In this document: positions 10,219 to 20,013 of the stretch, in pieces
Numbering within the stretch: the stretch's first letter is position 1
Layout of the letters: the number at the start of each line of letters is the position of its first letter
DNA from: an uncultured beta proteobacterium
GTDB lineage: Bacteria > Pseudomonadota > Gammaproteobacteria > Burkholderiales > Burkholderiaceae_C
Assembly: GCA_903876735.1 (NCBI GenBank)
Contig: CAIRAW010000019.1
Span: forward strand, 1-53,048
Reading direction: 5' to 3'
Length of the DNA stretch: 53,048 nucleotides
Notes under the pieces: model-generated
Told to the model about the DNA's origin: nothing
Databases searched by the model: none
What the model saw: the letters and a program-made list of their open reading frames with translations, nothing else
Made by a program: the position numbers and the translations under genes

Positions 10219-10971
10219 ATGTCAGTAACCATGCGCGAAATGCTGGAAGCTGGTGTCCATTTCGGCCACCAAACCCGCTTCTGGAATCCCAAGATGGCCC
10301 CATTCATTTTCGGCCATCGCAACAAAATCCACATCATCAACCTGGAAAAGTCGCTTCCGATGTTCCAGGAGGCTGCCAAGTTCGTGCGCCAGATTTCCGC
10401 CAAGCGTGGGACCGTGCTGATGGTCGGCACCAAGCGTCAAGCCCGTGAAACAGTGGCCGAAGAAGCACGCCGTGCCGGCGTTCCCTTCGTTGACCAGCGC
10501 TGGCTCGGCGGCATGCTGACCAATTTCAAGACCGTCAAGACGTCCATCAAGCGTCTCAAGGACATGAAGATTCAGCAGGAAGTCGGACTCGACAGCCTGA
10601 GCAAGAAGGAACAGCTGATGTTCGCACGCGAACTCGCCAAACTGGAACGCGACATCGGCGGTATTCAGGACATGTCGGTTCTGCCGGATGCAATTTTCGT
10701 GATTGACGTCGGTTTCCATAAAATCGCGATCGCCGAAGCCAAGAAGCTTGGCATCCCCCTGATTGCGGTGGTCGACACCAATCACTCGCCCGAAGGCATC
10801 GATTACGTCATTCCCGGCAATGATGACTCGTCCAAGGCTGTGGTCTTGTATGCACGTGGCATTGCTGATGCGATCATCGAAGGCCGCACCAATATGGTTG
10901 ACGATGTCGTCAAGGCGATGGCGACTGAGAGTGGCGATGAATTTGTCGAAGTGGACGAGGCCTCTGCCTGA
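10219..10971 (+). CDS. rpsB: 30S ribosomal protein S2
   Basis: Structural protein of the small ribosomal subunit. The 250-aa sequence has family hallmarks such as [19 protein letters not shown] near the start and [25 protein letters not shown] towards the end. The ATG at 10219 is chosen because GGAG lies 6 nt upstream and the protein then begins MSVTMREML, the usual form. The in-frame TTG at 10207 overlaps that ribosome-binding site. It is the first gene of the rpsB-tsf-pyrH-frr block and is followed by an intrinsic terminator. Confidence 0.98.
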   Translation: MSVTMREMLEAGVHFGHQTRFWNPKMAPFIFGHRNKIHIINLEKSLPMFQEAAKFVRQISAKRGTVLMVGTKRQARETVAEEARRAGVPFVDQRWLGGMLTNFKTVKTSIKRLKDMKIQQEVGLDSLSKKEQLMFARELAKLERDIGGIQDMSVLPDAIFVIDVGFHKIAIAEAKKLGIPLIAVVDTNHSPEGIDYVIPGNDDSSKAVVLYARGIADAIIEGRTNMVDDVVKAMATESGDEFVEVDEASA

Positions 10972-10990
10972 GTTGTCCGCGACCCCAAGA

Positions 10991-11017
10991 AAGGGGGCTT
11001 TTGTGCCCCTTTTTTTT
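10991..11017 (+). terminator. Rho-independent terminator/attenuator between rpsB and tsf
   Basis: Stem AAGGGGGC/GCCCCTTT, with one G-U pair and a six-base loop, runs into eight or more T residues. It sits in the 88-nt rpsB-tsf gap, so it would lower tsf transcription relative to rpsB unless partly read through. Confidence 0.85.
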
Positions 11018-11059
11018 AGTCTTTTTTTCAACTAACTGAACTGAGTACGGAGAATCAAG

Positions 11060-11983
11060 ATGGCTGCAATTACCGCGAGCATGGTTGCTGAACTGCGTGG
11101 CAAGACCGATGCCCCCATGATGGAGTGCAAGCGTGCACTGACCGAAGCTGAAGGCAATATGGAAAAAGCCGAAGAACTGCTGCGCGTCAAGCTCGGCAGC
11201 AAGGCCGGCAAGGCCGCTGGCCGGATTACGGCTGAGGGTGTGGTGACCTGCTGCATCGCCGACGGCGTTGGCGCACTGCTTGAAGTCAACTGCGAAACCG
11301 ATTTCGTCACCAAGAACGACAGCTTCCTGGCCCTGGCCAATGCCGCCGTGCAACTGGTCGCCAAGAGCAATCCAGCAGATGTGGTTGCCCTGGGTTCCTT
11401 GCCTTATGCGCAGGATGGTTTCGGCCCGACGCTGGAAGACGTTCGCAAGGGTCTGATCGGCAAGATTGGCGAGAACATGAGCTTTCGCCGTTTCAAACAT
11501 TTCACCGGCCCCAGCAAACTGGTTTCCTATCTGCATGGAACGCGCATTGGCGTGGTGGTTGAATTTGACGGTGATGAACTCGCCGCCAAGGATGTCGCCA
11601 TGCACGTTGCCGCCATGAAGCCGGTCGCCCTGTCCAGCGCGGATGTGCCGGCCGAATTGGTGGCCCGCGAGCGTTCTGTGGCTGCAGCCAAGGCGGCTGA
11701 GGATGCGGCTGTTGCGACCGCTGCTGGAAAGCCGGTTCAGTCAGCTGAAATCGTTGCCAAGCGCATTGAAGGTGGCGTGCAAAAATACCTCAAGGAAGTC
11801 TCCTTGTTCAACCAGCCGTTCGTGAAGAATGACAAGCTGACGGTGGAGCAGATGCTCAAGGCCGCTGGCACGACGGTCAAGGGCTTCACGCTGTACGTTG
11901 TCGGTGAAGGCATCGCCAAGAAGGTTGACGATTTTGCGGCCGAGGTGGCAGCCCAGGTGGCTGCTGCAAAGCAGGCACAATAA
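11060..11983 (+). CDS. tsf: Elongation factor Ts
   Basis: Guanine-nucleotide exchange factor for EF-Tu. The 307-aa product has the N-terminal UBA-like segment with [12 protein letters not shown] and the conserved NCETDFV of the core, and ends in an Ala-rich helix. Length is slightly above E. coli (283 aa) but normal for betaproteobacteria. The ATG is preceded by GGAG. It follows an intrinsic terminator after rpsB, and a 113-nt gap with a strong inverted repeat separates it from pyrH. Confidence 0.97.
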   Translation: MAAITASMVAELRGKTDAPMMECKRALTEAEGNMEKAEELLRVKLGSKAGKAAGRITAEGVVTCCIADGVGALLEVNCETDFVTKNDSFLALANAAVQLVAKSNPADVVALGSLPYAQDGFGPTLEDVRKGLIGKIGENMSFRRFKHFTGPSKLVSYLHGTRIGVVVEFDGDELAAKDVAMHVAAMKPVALSSADVPAELVARERSVAAAKAAEDAAVATAAGKPVQSAEIVAKRIEGGVQKYLKEVSLFNQPFVKNDKLTVEQMLKAAGTTVKGFTLYVVGEGIAKKVDDFAAEVAAQVAAAKQAQ

Positions 11984-12014
11984 TCATCGGCATCCTATCG
12001 CCAGCCAGGACTCG

Positions 12015-12047
12015 CCGGATCATCAAGCCCAGAACGCAATGATCCGG
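12015..12047 (+). promoter_or_regulatory. 9-bp inverted repeat in the tsf-pyrH gap
   Basis: CCGGATCAT (12015-12023) and ATGATCCGG (12039-12047) form a perfect nine-base stem with a 15-nt loop. No T-tract follows, so it is not a classic terminator. An attenuator, an RNase processing site or an operator are all possible. Confidence 0.5.
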
Positions 12048-12096
12048 TCGCGTCCGGATTTTCGGAATAGTATCAATCAACATCAAGGAGTTCATC

Positions 12097-12819
12097 ATGT
12101 CCACTGCCCAACCAGCCTATAAGCGCATATTGCTGAAGCTGTCGGGTGAGGCCTTGATGGGCGATGACCAGTACGGTATCAACCGGGACACCATTGTCCG
12201 GATGGTCGAAGAGGTGGCCGAGGTCACCCGTCTGGGCGTGCAGGTTGCGGTGGTGATTGGCGGCGGCAATATTTTCCGCGGTGTGGCCGGCGGATCGGTC
12301 GGCATGGACCGGGCCACTGCGGATTACATGGGTATGCTGGCAACGGTCATGAATGCCCTGGCGCTGGGTGACACCATGAACAAGGCTGGTTTGACGGCAC
12401 GCGTGATGTCGGCGATTGCGATTGAGCAGGTGGTCGAGCCCTATGTCAGGCCAAAGGCCCTGCAGTACCTCGAAGAGGGCAAACTCGTCATATTTGCCGC
12501 AGGTACCGGCAATCCTTTTTTCACCACAGATACAGCAGCTGCTTTGCGTGGCGCTGAAATTGGTGCTGAAATTGTGCTCAAGGCTACCAAGGTTGACGGT
12601 GTCTATACGGCTGACCCCAAGAAGGACCCCCTGGCAACCCGCTACACGCGTCTCACTTTTGATGAAGCGATGTCGAAAAATCTGGGCATCATGGATGCAA
12701 CGGCCTTCGCCTTGTGCCGGGATCAGAAGTTACCGATCAAGGTGTTTTCCATCTTCAAGCATGGTGCGCTCAAGCGCGTGGTGATGGGTGAGGATGAGGG
12801 CACGCTGGTCTATGCCTGA
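12097..12819 (+). CDS. pyrH: UMP kinase
   Basis: ATP-dependent phosphorylation of UMP to UDP in pyrimidine nucleotide synthesis, as a cytoplasmic hexamer of the amino-acid-kinase fold. The 240-aa protein has [14 protein letters not shown], the glycine loop [11 protein letters not shown], and [15 protein letters not shown] with [13 protein letters not shown], all typical of bacterial PyrH. The ATG at 12097 follows AAGGAG at the usual distance. It lies in the conserved rpsB-tsf-pyrH-frr order, 62 nt before frr. Confidence 0.97.
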   Translation: MSTAQPAYKRILLKLSGEALMGDDQYGINRDTIVRMVEEVAEVTRLGVQVAVVIGGGNIFRGVAGGSVGMDRATADYMGMLATVMNALALGDTMNKAGLTARVMSAIAIEQVVEPYVRPKALQYLEEGKLVIFAAGTGNPFFTTDTAAALRGAEIGAEIVLKATKVDGVYTADPKKDPLATRYTRLTFDEAMSKNLGIMDATAFALCRDQKLPIKVFSIFKHGALKRVVMGEDEGTLVYA

Positions 12820-12881
12820 TCGTGCCAAAATCGCAGCCTTTGTGCATTGCCTATTGAACAGTTGAGAGAGAGGATCAAGAT

Positions 12882-13442
12882 ATGCCAATTCCTGATATCA
12901 AGAACACGGCAGAGGCCAAGATGGACCAGTCCATCGCTGCTTTCAAGAACAACCTGACCAAGATCAGAACCGGGCGCGCCAATCCGGCTCTGCTGGACGC
13001 TGTGCATGTTGACTATTACGGCGCCATGCTGCCGATCAGCCAAGTGGCCAACGTGTCTTTGCTCGATCCCCGCACGATCAGCGTGCAGCCGTGGGAGAAG
13101 GGCATGGGCGCGAAGATTGAAAAGGCGATTCGTGACAGTGATCTGGGTTTGAACCCGTCGTCGATGGGTGATTTGATTCGGGTCCCGATGCCGCCGATGT
13201 CTGAGGAGCGGCGCAAGGAACTCACCAAAGTGGTCCGCAACGAAGGCGAAGCCGCCAAGATTGCGGTGCGCAATTTGCGTCGTGATGCCAATGAAGCGGT
13301 GAAGAAGGCGGTCAAGGACAAGCTCGCTTCAGAAGATGATCAAAAGCGCTGCGAGACTGATATCCAGAAAGTGACGGACCGGCATGTCGTCGAAATCGAC
13401 CGGCTTGTCGCGGCCAAAGAACAAGACCTGATGGCGGTCTAA
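12882..13442 (+). CDS. frr: Ribosome recycling factor
   Basis: Splits post-termination ribosomes together with EF-G. The 186-aa protein matches the family length of about 185. The conserved core [19 protein letters not shown] and the C-terminal helix with [14 protein letters not shown] are present. The start ATG follows GAGAGAGGA. It is next to uppS with a gap of about 36 nt, in the classic order. Confidence 0.97.
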   Translation: MPIPDIKNTAEAKMDQSIAAFKNNLTKIRTGRANPALLDAVHVDYYGAMLPISQVANVSLLDPRTISVQPWEKGMGAKIEKAIRDSDLGLNPSSMGDLIRVPMPPMSEERRKELTKVVRNEGEAAKIAVRNLRRDANEAVKKAVKDKLASEDDQKRCETDIQKVTDRHVVEIDRLVAAKEQDLMAV

Positions 13443-13478
13443 CCGGCCCCTGCGCATGCCCATTTTTTGGTCTGCATT

Positions 13479-14201
13479 GTGAGCCAGATACCGCACCACA
13501 TCGCGATCGTGATGGATGGCAACGGGCGCTGGGCCTCCAAGCGCTTTCTGCCGCGGATTGCCGGGCACAAGCAAGGTGTCGATTCCCTGCGCCGCTGCGT
13601 GCGCGCGGTCGGGCAGCGCGGCGTGAAGGTGTTGACGGTTTTTGCTTTTTCCTCGGAGAACTGGAATCGTCCGGCGGAAGAGGTATCGGGTCTCATGGAA
13701 CTGTTTGCCATGGCGATCGGGCGCGAGATTCCCCAACTCAAGGCAGATGGGGTTCGAATGTTTTTCGTCGGCGAGCGCCTTGGTTTGTCGGTCAAAGTGA
13801 TAGCCGGCATTGAGCAGGCGGAGCGTGACACTGCATCCAATTCAAAACTGATTCTCAATGTCTGTTTCAATTACGGCGGTCGCTGGGATATCGTCCAGGC
13901 CGCTGCCAAATTGGCGGCGCAGGGCAAAGCCGTGACGGAGCAGGCTTTGAGTGAACTGATGGCCTTGTCGCATGTTGCGGACCCCGATCTGGTGGTGCGT
14001 ACCGGTGGCGAACAGCGGATCAGCAACTTCCTGCTTTGGCAGAGTGCTTATTCCGAGTTCTATTTCAGCGACAAGTTGTGGCCTGAGTTCGACGAAGCGG
14101 AACTCGACCGTGCCATTGCGTCCTTCAATCAGCGCGAGAGACGGTTTGGCAAGACATCAGGTCAAATTGCGGCACAAGCCGCCGCTGGCAGTACTTCTTG
14201 A
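13479..14201 (+). CDS. uppS: Isoprenyl transferase (undecaprenyl diphosphate synthase)
   Basis: Condenses isopentenyl diphosphate onto farnesyl diphosphate to make C55-PP, the lipid carrier for peptidoglycan and O-antigen. The cis-prenyltransferase signature HHIAIVMDGNGRWA, with the catalytic Asp, is at the N-terminus, and RTGGEQRISNFLLWQSAYSE is in the second half. The start GTG at 13479 gives MSQIPHHIAIV, the usual N-terminus. A TTG four codons upstream is possible. No strong Shine-Dalgarno sequence is seen. It lies 16 nt before cdsA. Confidence 0.95.
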   Translation: MSQIPHHIAIVMDGNGRWASKRFLPRIAGHKQGVDSLRRCVRAVGQRGVKVLTVFAFSSENWNRPAEEVSGLMELFAMAIGREIPQLKADGVRMFFVGERLGLSVKVIAGIEQAERDTASNSKLILNVCFNYGGRWDIVQAAAKLAAQGKAVTEQALSELMALSHVADPDLVVRTGGEQRISNFLLWQSAYSEFYFSDKLWPEFDEAELDRAIASFNQRERRFGKTSGQIAAQAAAGSTS

Positions 14202-14217
14202 TAACCGGAGCAAGCCC

Positions 14218-15075
14218 ATGCTGAAGCAGCGTGTTATCACCGCCCTCGTTCTGCTGGCCGTATTGCTGCCGGCCTTGTTCTATGAATCACCGCTGCCGTT
14301 TTGTGGCATTGCCCTGCTCTTGATTGCTGCCGGCGCCTGGGAGTGGGGCAGGCTCAATGGTTGCGCGCAGGGGGTGGCGCTGGCGTTTGCGTCGGTTTGT
14401 ATTGCTGCCTGTGCCGTCAGTTGGTGGTTGGGTTTGCTGACGCAATCTTTGCCCCTGCTCTGGTCGCTTGCGGGTTCTGCTTGGGTGCTGGTCGCTGCTT
14501 GGCTGCTGCGTGGTGGCGTGGCGGCATGGTCGCTTTATCCGCGCTGGCTTCGTTTGATTTCCGGGCTGGTCGTCCTCTGGCTGGCCTGGCTGGCCGTGGC
14601 CCAGGCCCGGTTTATCGGCATCAATTTTCTGCTGTCTATTCTGGCGCTGGTCTGGGCGGCAGACATCTTTGCCTATTTTGCTGGTCGGGCGTTCGGCGGG
14701 TCTTTTAGTCGTGGCAAGCTGGCACCCTCCATCAGTCCAGGCAAGAGTTGGGAAGGCGTCTGGGGCGGCATGATCGGGGTACTGGCCCTGGCGCTATTCT
14801 GGCGCTGGGTCGATACCCATTGGGCCATCGGGGTTCCCAGCCTCTATACCCATCTGGGGCGGGCCGGCTGGTTGCTGTTTCTGATTGCCCTCGTGTTCAT
14901 GGCCGCGATGAGTGTGGCGGGTGATTTGATTGAGTCCCTGGTCAAGCGCAGTGCGGGTGTGAAAGACAGCAGCGGTTTGCTGCCTGGTCATGGCGGTGTG
15001 CTGGACCGGGTTGATGCCCTGTTGCCGACGCTGCCGCTGGCACTGATGCTTTACGCTGCGTTGGGGCCCAAATGA
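14218..15075 (+). CDS. cdsA: Phosphatidate cytidylyltransferase
   Basis: Makes CDP-diacylglycerol from CTP and phosphatidic acid at the inner membrane, the branch point of phospholipid synthesis. The 285-aa protein consists of several hydrophobic segments. It ends with the family signature around SLVKRSAGVKDSSGLLPGHG followed by GVLDRVDALLP. ATG at 14218 has CCGGAG upstream. The frame extends open into uppS, but that part is not homologous-looking. It overlaps dxr by four bases (ATGA), implying translational coupling. Confidence 0.96.
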   Translation: MLKQRVITALVLLAVLLPALFYESPLPFCGIALLLIAAGAWEWGRLNGCAQGVALAFASVCIAACAVSWWLGLLTQSLPLLWSLAGSAWVLVAAWLLRGGVAAWSLYPRWLRLISGLVVLWLAWLAVAQARFIGINFLLSILALVWAADIFAYFAGRAFGGSFSRGKLAPSISPGKSWEGVWGGMIGVLALALFWRWVDTHWAIGVPSLYTHLGRAGWLLFLIALVFMAAMSVAGDLIESLVKRSAGVKDSSGLLPGHGGVLDRVDALLPTLPLALMLYAALGPK

Positions 15076-16283
15076 CCGCTATTGATTCTGCGCTGAAGCA
15101 GCGCGTCGTGATTCTGGGGTCAACGGGCTCGATTGGCGTCAGTACCCTGGATGTGATCGCCATGCATCCGGATCGCTTCGAGGTGTTTGCGCTGAGTGCG
15201 GCAACACGGGTTGAATTGATGCTGCAGCAGTGCGTGCGTTTCAACCCGGTGTACGCTGTCATGGCGAGTGAAGCCCACGGGCGTGAACTTGAGCGCAAGT
15301 GCCGCGACCTGAACATGACAACGCGCGTCTTGTGGGGCACGCAGGCCATCACCATGGTGGCGTCGCATGAATTGGTGGATGCCGTGATGGCCGCCATCGT
15401 AGGCGCCGCTGGCCTCGCCTCTTGCCTCGGCGCCGCGCGCTCCGGCAAGCGCCTATTGCTGGCGAACAAAGAGGCACTGGTGGTCGGAGGTGACTACTTC
15501 ATGCAGGCGGTGGCGCAGGGTGGGGCCAAACTGCTGCCGATCGACAGCGAACATTCCGCCATTTTCCAGTCGCTGCCAGCGGACTCTGCAAGCTGGTCAA
15601 GTCAGATCGACAAGATCATTCTCACCGCGTCGGGAGGTCCATTCCGGCAACGTGATCCGCAAACGCTGCGCGACGTGACGCCGCAGCAGGCCTGCGCCCA
15701 TCCGAACTGGGTGATGGGACGCAAGATTTCTGTCGATTCCGCCTCGATGATGAACAAGGCACTCGAAGTGATCGAGGCTCACTTCTTGTTTGGCGTGCGT
15801 CCGGATCAGATCGAAGTGGTGATTCACCCGCAGAGCGTTATTCACTCAATGGTGCAATACAAGGACAACTCGGTGGTGGCGCAACTCGGCACCGCCGACA
15901 TGAAAGTGCCCATCGCCTATGGTTTGTCCTGGCCGCATCGAATGGCTTCTGGCGCAGCGGCGCTTGATTTCAGAACGATGGGGGCCATGACCTTTGAGTC
16001 ACTGGATTCAAATGGCCATGCCCAGCGTTTTCCCGGTTTGAAGCTGGCTTGGGATGTTTTGCATGGGCCGTCAGGTGCGACCGCTGTTCTGAACGCTGCC
16101 AACGAAGTTGCGGTTGCCGCCTTTCTTGACGGGCTAGTGCGCTTTGACCAGATTCATGCGGTCAACCTTGAGACACTGGCAGCGGTTGACCCCGCCAGTC
16201 CGGCGTCTTTGGAGGACCTGCTGGCGCTTGATGCGCTGTCACGCGCGGCTGCGCAGCGCGTGGTTCGGCGCTTTTCCGTTTAA
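15072..16283 (+). CDS. dxr: 1-deoxy-D-xylulose-5-phosphate reductoisomerase
   Basis: Second step of the MEP pathway: DXP plus NADPH gives MEP, feeding isoprenoid precursors to UppS upstream. The 403-aa protein contains the NADPH loop LGSTGSIGVSTLDVI, LLANKEALVVGG, the metal-binding PIDSEHSAIFQSL, LTASGGPFR, and the substrate-loop motif HPNWVMGRKISVDSASMMNK. Length is normal. It overlaps cdsA by 4 nt and lies 18 nt before rseP. Confidence 0.97.
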   Translation: MTAIDSALKQRVVILGSTGSIGVSTLDVIAMHPDRFEVFALSAATRVELMLQQCVRFNPVYAVMASEAHGRELERKCRDLNMTTRVLWGTQAITMVASHELVDAVMAAIVGAAGLASCLGAARSGKRLLLANKEALVVGGDYFMQAVAQGGAKLLPIDSEHSAIFQSLPADSASWSSQIDKIILTASGGPFRQRDPQTLRDVTPQQACAHPNWVMGRKISVDSASMMNKALEVIEAHFLFGVRPDQIEVVIHPQSVIHSMVQYKDNSVVAQLGTADMKVPIAYGLSWPHRMASGAAALDFRTMGAMTFESLDSNGHAQRFPGLKLAWDVLHGPSGATAVLNAANEVAVAAFLDGLVRFDQIHAVNLETLAAVDPASPASLEDLLALDALSRAAAQRVVRRFSV

Positions 16284-16301
16284 CAGGGGCAGCGCGCAAC
16301 C

Positions 16302-17663
16302 ATGTTGACCCTTGCCGCATTCATTGTCGCGCTCGGATTGCTCATTGCCGTGCATGAGTGGGGTCATTACCGTATGGCGGTGGCCTGCGGCGTCAGGGTT
16401 TTGCGTTTTGCCATTGGTTTTGGAAAGCCTCTGCTTCGCTGGCAAGCCAGGAACTCGCCGACTGAATTTACACTGGCTGCCTTTCCACTCGGTGGCTACG
16501 TCAAAATGCTTGACGAACGCGAGGCCCCGGTGCCGACGCACGAGCGGCACCTGGCTTTCAATACGCAGCCGCTGCGTTCGCGTATTGCCATCGTGGCGGC
16601 AGGTCCTCTGGCCAATTTGCTGCTCGCTGTACTCCTGTATGCAGTGGTTAACTGGATTGGTGTGCAACTCCCGGCCGCCATCCTGGCCAGTCCCGAGGCT
16701 GGATCGATCGCGGCGCGCGCTGGTGTGGTCGGTGGCGAGAGGGTCGCGCGTGCCGGCTTTGCGGACGACGAGTTGCAGGATCTGGCGTCGTTTGAAGACC
16801 TGCGCTGGCTCATCACCCAGGGAGCGCTGGAGAAACGCGATCTGCGCTTGCTGCTGGCTGGTGCAGTGCGGACTGGGCGTGGCGAGATCGTCCTGAAACT
16901 GAGCGGACTTGAGGTCAGCGAGGTTGACGCTGATCTGTTTCGGAAAATTGGCATTGCCGCTCCGTTCAGCCAGGCTGTGATTGGTCAGTTGGTGGCCGGT
17001 GGTGTCGCTGACAAGGCCGGATTGCGCCCCGGTGATGTGGTGCGGCAAGTGGGCGCTGTGCCGGTGTTTGACGGGCAGCAACTGCGCCAGTTGATCCGCG
17101 CCTCGGCGGCAAGCGCAGAGGCGCCGGCCTTGGCCTGGAAGATCCACCGCGGTCCAGGCGAGCTTGAAATTACCGTAAAACCGGATCGGGCACCGGACGG
17201 TGCGGCTTTTATTGGAAGAATTGGCGCCTATGTCGGCGCCATGCCCGAATCGGTGCTTGTCAGATACGGCGCGCTGGACGGTTTGTGGCGTGGAGCGCTT
17301 CACGCTTGGGACGTTTCGGTGCTGACGCTCAAGATGATGGGAAAGATGCTGATCGGTGAGGCCTCGCTCAAGAACCTGAGCGGTCCTTTGACCATCGCCG
17401 ACTACGCCGGCAAATCAGCCGGCATGGGCCTGACACAGTACCTCTTGTTCCTGGCGCTGATCAGCGTGAGTCTGGGGGTTTTGAATCTGCTGCCGCTGCC
17501 GGTCCTCGATGGTGGCCACCTGATGTATTATCTTTGGGAGGCGATCACAGGCAAGCCGGTTTCCGAGGTCTGGACTGAGCGCTTGCAGCGTGGTGGTGTC
17601 GCCATGCTGGGCGTCATGATGGCGATTGCCATCTTCAACGATATCAACCGCTTATTTGGCTGA
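16302..17663 (+). CDS. rseP: RIP metalloprotease RseP (site-2 protease)
   Basis: Inner-membrane zinc protease that cleaves anti-sigma factor RseA within the membrane in the sigma-E envelope stress response. The 453-aa protein has the zinc motif HEWGH in the first transmembrane helix, central PDZ domains with the substrate-binding segment GGVADKAGLRPGDVV, and the C-terminal third ligand in LPLPVLDGGHLMYY. It sits directly before bamA, consistent with outer-membrane quality control. Confidence 0.96.
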   Translation: MLTLAAFIVALGLLIAVHEWGHYRMAVACGVRVLRFAIGFGKPLLRWQARNSPTEFTLAAFPLGGYVKMLDEREAPVPTHERHLAFNTQPLRSRIAIVAAGPLANLLLAVLLYAVVNWIGVQLPAAILASPEAGSIAARAGVVGGERVARAGFADDELQDLASFEDLRWLITQGALEKRDLRLLLAGAVRTGRGEIVLKLSGLEVSEVDADLFRKIGIAAPFSQAVIGQLVAGGVADKAGLRPGDVVRQVGAVPVFDGQQLRQLIRASAASAEAPALAWKIHRGPGELEITVKPDRAPDGAAFIGRIGAYVGAMPESVLVRYGALDGLWRGALHAWDVSVLTLKMMGKMLIGEASLKNLSGPLTIADYAGKSAGMGLTQYLLFLALISVSLGVLNLLPLPVLDGGHLMYYLWEAITGKPVSEVWTERLQRGGVAMLGVMMAIAIFNDINRLFG

Positions 17664-17669
17664 AATTTT

Positions 17670-17689
17670 GGTGCTGACTTTGCAGCACC
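17670..17689 (+). promoter_or_regulatory. Hairpin in the rseP-bamA gap
   Basis: Perfect 7-bp stem GGTGCTG/CAGCACC with a 6-nt loop, 23 nt before the bamA ATG. No T-tract follows. It could be an RNA processing or stabilising structure in the bamA leader. Confidence 0.4.
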
Positions 17690-17712
17690 GGTTTGACTTA
17701 TAGATATTAAAC

Positions 17713-20013
17713 ATGCAATTCAATCGCTTTTATCTGCGCACCGTCTCGACCGTGGCTTCCCTGGCATTCATGGCCAGCACGGTATGGGCGGTCAGCCCGT
17801 TTACCGTGCGCGATATCCGTATCGAAGGCTTGCAGCGCGTTGAGTCCGGTACTGTTTTTGTCTCCTTGCCGGTGCGGGTGGGTGATGTCTACAACGACGA
17901 CAAAGGTTCTGCCGCGATTCGCGCGCTGTTCGATCTGGGGCTGTTCAAGGACGTGCGCATTGAAGTCAGTGGCGATGTGCTGGTCATCGTGGTCGAAGAG
18001 CGCCCCACGATTGCCACCGTTGACTTTGTCGGTACCAAGGAGTTTGACAAGGAAGTTCTGGTCAAGGCCCTGCGTGATGTCGGACTGGCGGATGGCCGGC
18101 CGTTCGACAAGGCGCAGCTTGACCGTGCCGAGCAGGAACTCAAGCGCCAGTACATCAACCGCAGTCTTTATGCGGCGGAGGTGGTGACCACCGTGACGCC
18201 AATCGAGCGCAACCGGGTCAACCTCACGTTCACCGTGGTCGAAGGTGAGCCGGCCAAGATCAGCGAAATCCGGATTGTTGGCAACCAGGTTTTTGGCGAG
18301 TCGACGCTGCGCGGCCTGTTTGATCTGAACACCAGCGGCTGGCTCAGCTGGTACACCAAAGCGGACCGCTATGCGCGAGCCAAACTCAATGCCGACATCG
18401 AGACCCTGCGCTCCTACTATTTGACGCGCGGCTATCTGGAGTTCAGGGTCGACTCGACCCAGGTCGCGATATTGCCCAACAAGACCGACATTGCCATCAC
18501 CATCAACGTCACTGAAGGCGAACGTTTTGTTGTCAGCGGTGTCAAGTTGGAAGGCAATTTTCTGGGCAAGGACGAGGAATTCAAGTCGTTGGTGACGATT
18601 CGGCCGGGCCAGCCCTACAACGCCGATGAAGTCGCCAGGACAAGCAAGGCGTTCACAGATTATTTTGGCAATTTTGGCTATGCGTTCGCGCGCGTCGAAG
18701 CACGCCCGGAACTGGACCGATCGACCAACCGCGTGGCCCTGGTCCTGCAGGCCGATCCGTCGCGGCGGGCTTATGTTCGCAGAATCAATGTTGCCGGCAA
18801 TAGCCGCACGCGTGACTTGGTGGTGCGCCGGGAGTTTCGGCAATTGGAGGCTTCATGGTATGACGGCGACAAGATCAAGTTGTCGCGTGACCGCGTTGAC
18901 CGACTGGGTTACTTCAAGGAGGTCGCTGTCGAGACGCAGGAAGTGCCGGGCTCGCCCGATCAGGTCGATTTGACGGTCAATGTGGTTGACAAACCAACCG
19001 GAAGCTTGACCCTAGGGGCCGGGTATTCAACAGCCGACGGGCTTGGTCTCTCATTTGGTATCAAGCAGGACAACGCTTTTGGCTCGGGCAATTCGCTCGG
19101 GATGCAGGTCAATACCAGCAAGTTGAATCGCGTCCTGGCTTTCAATACGGTGGATCCGTACTTCACCGCCGATGGCGTGTCGCGCAGCTTTGACATTTAT
19201 TACCGGACCAGCAGCCCTTACCAGGATCAGAGTTATTACCAGGTCAAGACTTCAGGCGGCAGTATCCGCTTTGGTGTGCCGTTCACGGCCAGCGACACGG
19301 TTTACTTTGGGGCTGGCTTTGAGAAAACGCAGATCGTGCCCGGCACGCTCCTGCCATTTTCCTATATGCGCTATATCGACCAGTACGGTTATGACAGCTG
19401 GGGCATGCCCTTGATTGCGGCCTGGTCGCGCGACAGTCGTGATAGCGCACTGGCACCCAGTTCGGGTCGTTACATGCGCGCCAATGCCGAATGGTCGGTC
19501 GCCGGACAGGTTCGGTACATGCGTGCCACATACCAGCAGCAGGAATTTATTCCCCTGAGCAAGCAGTTCACCATTGCGCTCAATGGTGAAGTGGACTTGG
19601 GCACAGTGTCCGGCGATCGAACCTATCCCGTGTTCAAGACCTTTTATGGCGGTGGTCTCGGTTCGGTGCGTGGTTTTGAGCAGGGCAGTCTTGGTCCCAA
19701 GGACGCCACAGGCATTGCCTTGGGAGGCACCGGTCGAACTATCTTCAATGCGGAATTGCAGGCACCGTTTCCGGGGTCGGGCAATGACCGGACCCTGCGC
19801 ATGTATGCTTTCTTCGACGCCGGCAGCGTAAGCGGACCGGACGGCGGACTGGCCATCAATACCGACGCCAACAGCCTGCGGTCTTCGGTCGGACTCGGCG
19901 TCAGCTGGCTGTCGCCAATGGGGCCGCTGCGGCTGGCTTTTGCCAAACCGATCCGCAAGTTTGAAAGCGATAAAATACAGAGCATGCAATTTCAGATCGG
20001 AAGCACTTTCTAA
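17713..20013 (+). CDS. bamA: Outer membrane protein assembly factor BamA
   Basis: Omp85-family core of the BAM complex that folds beta-barrel proteins into the outer membrane. The 766-aa precursor has a signal peptide (cleavage probably after VWA, about residue 26), five POTRA domains over roughly residues 27-420, and a C-terminal 16-strand barrel. The loop-6 motif VRGF, essential in the family, is present, and the protein ends in a terminal phenylalanine (IGSTF) as barrel proteins do. It overlaps skp by one base, matching their shared role in outer-membrane protein biogenesis. Confidence 0.97.
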   Translation: MQFNRFYLRTVSTVASLAFMASTVWAVSPFTVRDIRIEGLQRVESGTVFVSLPVRVGDVYNDDKGSAAIRALFDLGLFKDVRIEVSGDVLVIVVEERPTIATVDFVGTKEFDKEVLVKALRDVGLADGRPFDKAQLDRAEQELKRQYINRSLYAAEVVTTVTPIERNRVNLTFTVVEGEPAKISEIRIVGNQVFGESTLRGLFDLNTSGWLSWYTKADRYARAKLNADIETLRSYYLTRGYLEFRVDSTQVAILPNKTDIAITINVTEGERFVVSGVKLEGNFLGKDEEFKSLVTIRPGQPYNADEVARTSKAFTDYFGNFGYAFARVEARPELDRSTNRVALVLQADPSRRAYVRRINVAGNSRTRDLVVRREFRQLEASWYDGDKIKLSRDRVDRLGYFKEVAVETQEVPGSPDQVDLTVNVVDKPTGSLTLGAGYSTADGLGLSFGIKQDNAFGSGNSLGMQVNTSKLNRVLAFNTVDPYFTADGVSRSFDIYYRTSSPYQDQSYYQVKTSGGSIRFGVPFTASDTVYFGAGFEKTQIVPGTLLPFSYMRYIDQYGYDSWGMPLIAAWSRDSRDSALAPSSGRYMRANAEWSVAGQVRYMRATYQQQEFIPLSKQFTIALNGEVDLGTVSGDRTYPVFKTFYGGGLGSVRGFEQGSLGPKDATGIALGGTGRTIFNAELQAPFPGSGNDRTLRMYAFFDAGSVSGPDGGLAINTDANSLRSSVGLGVSWLSPMGPLRLAFAKPIRKFESDKIQSMQFQIGSTF

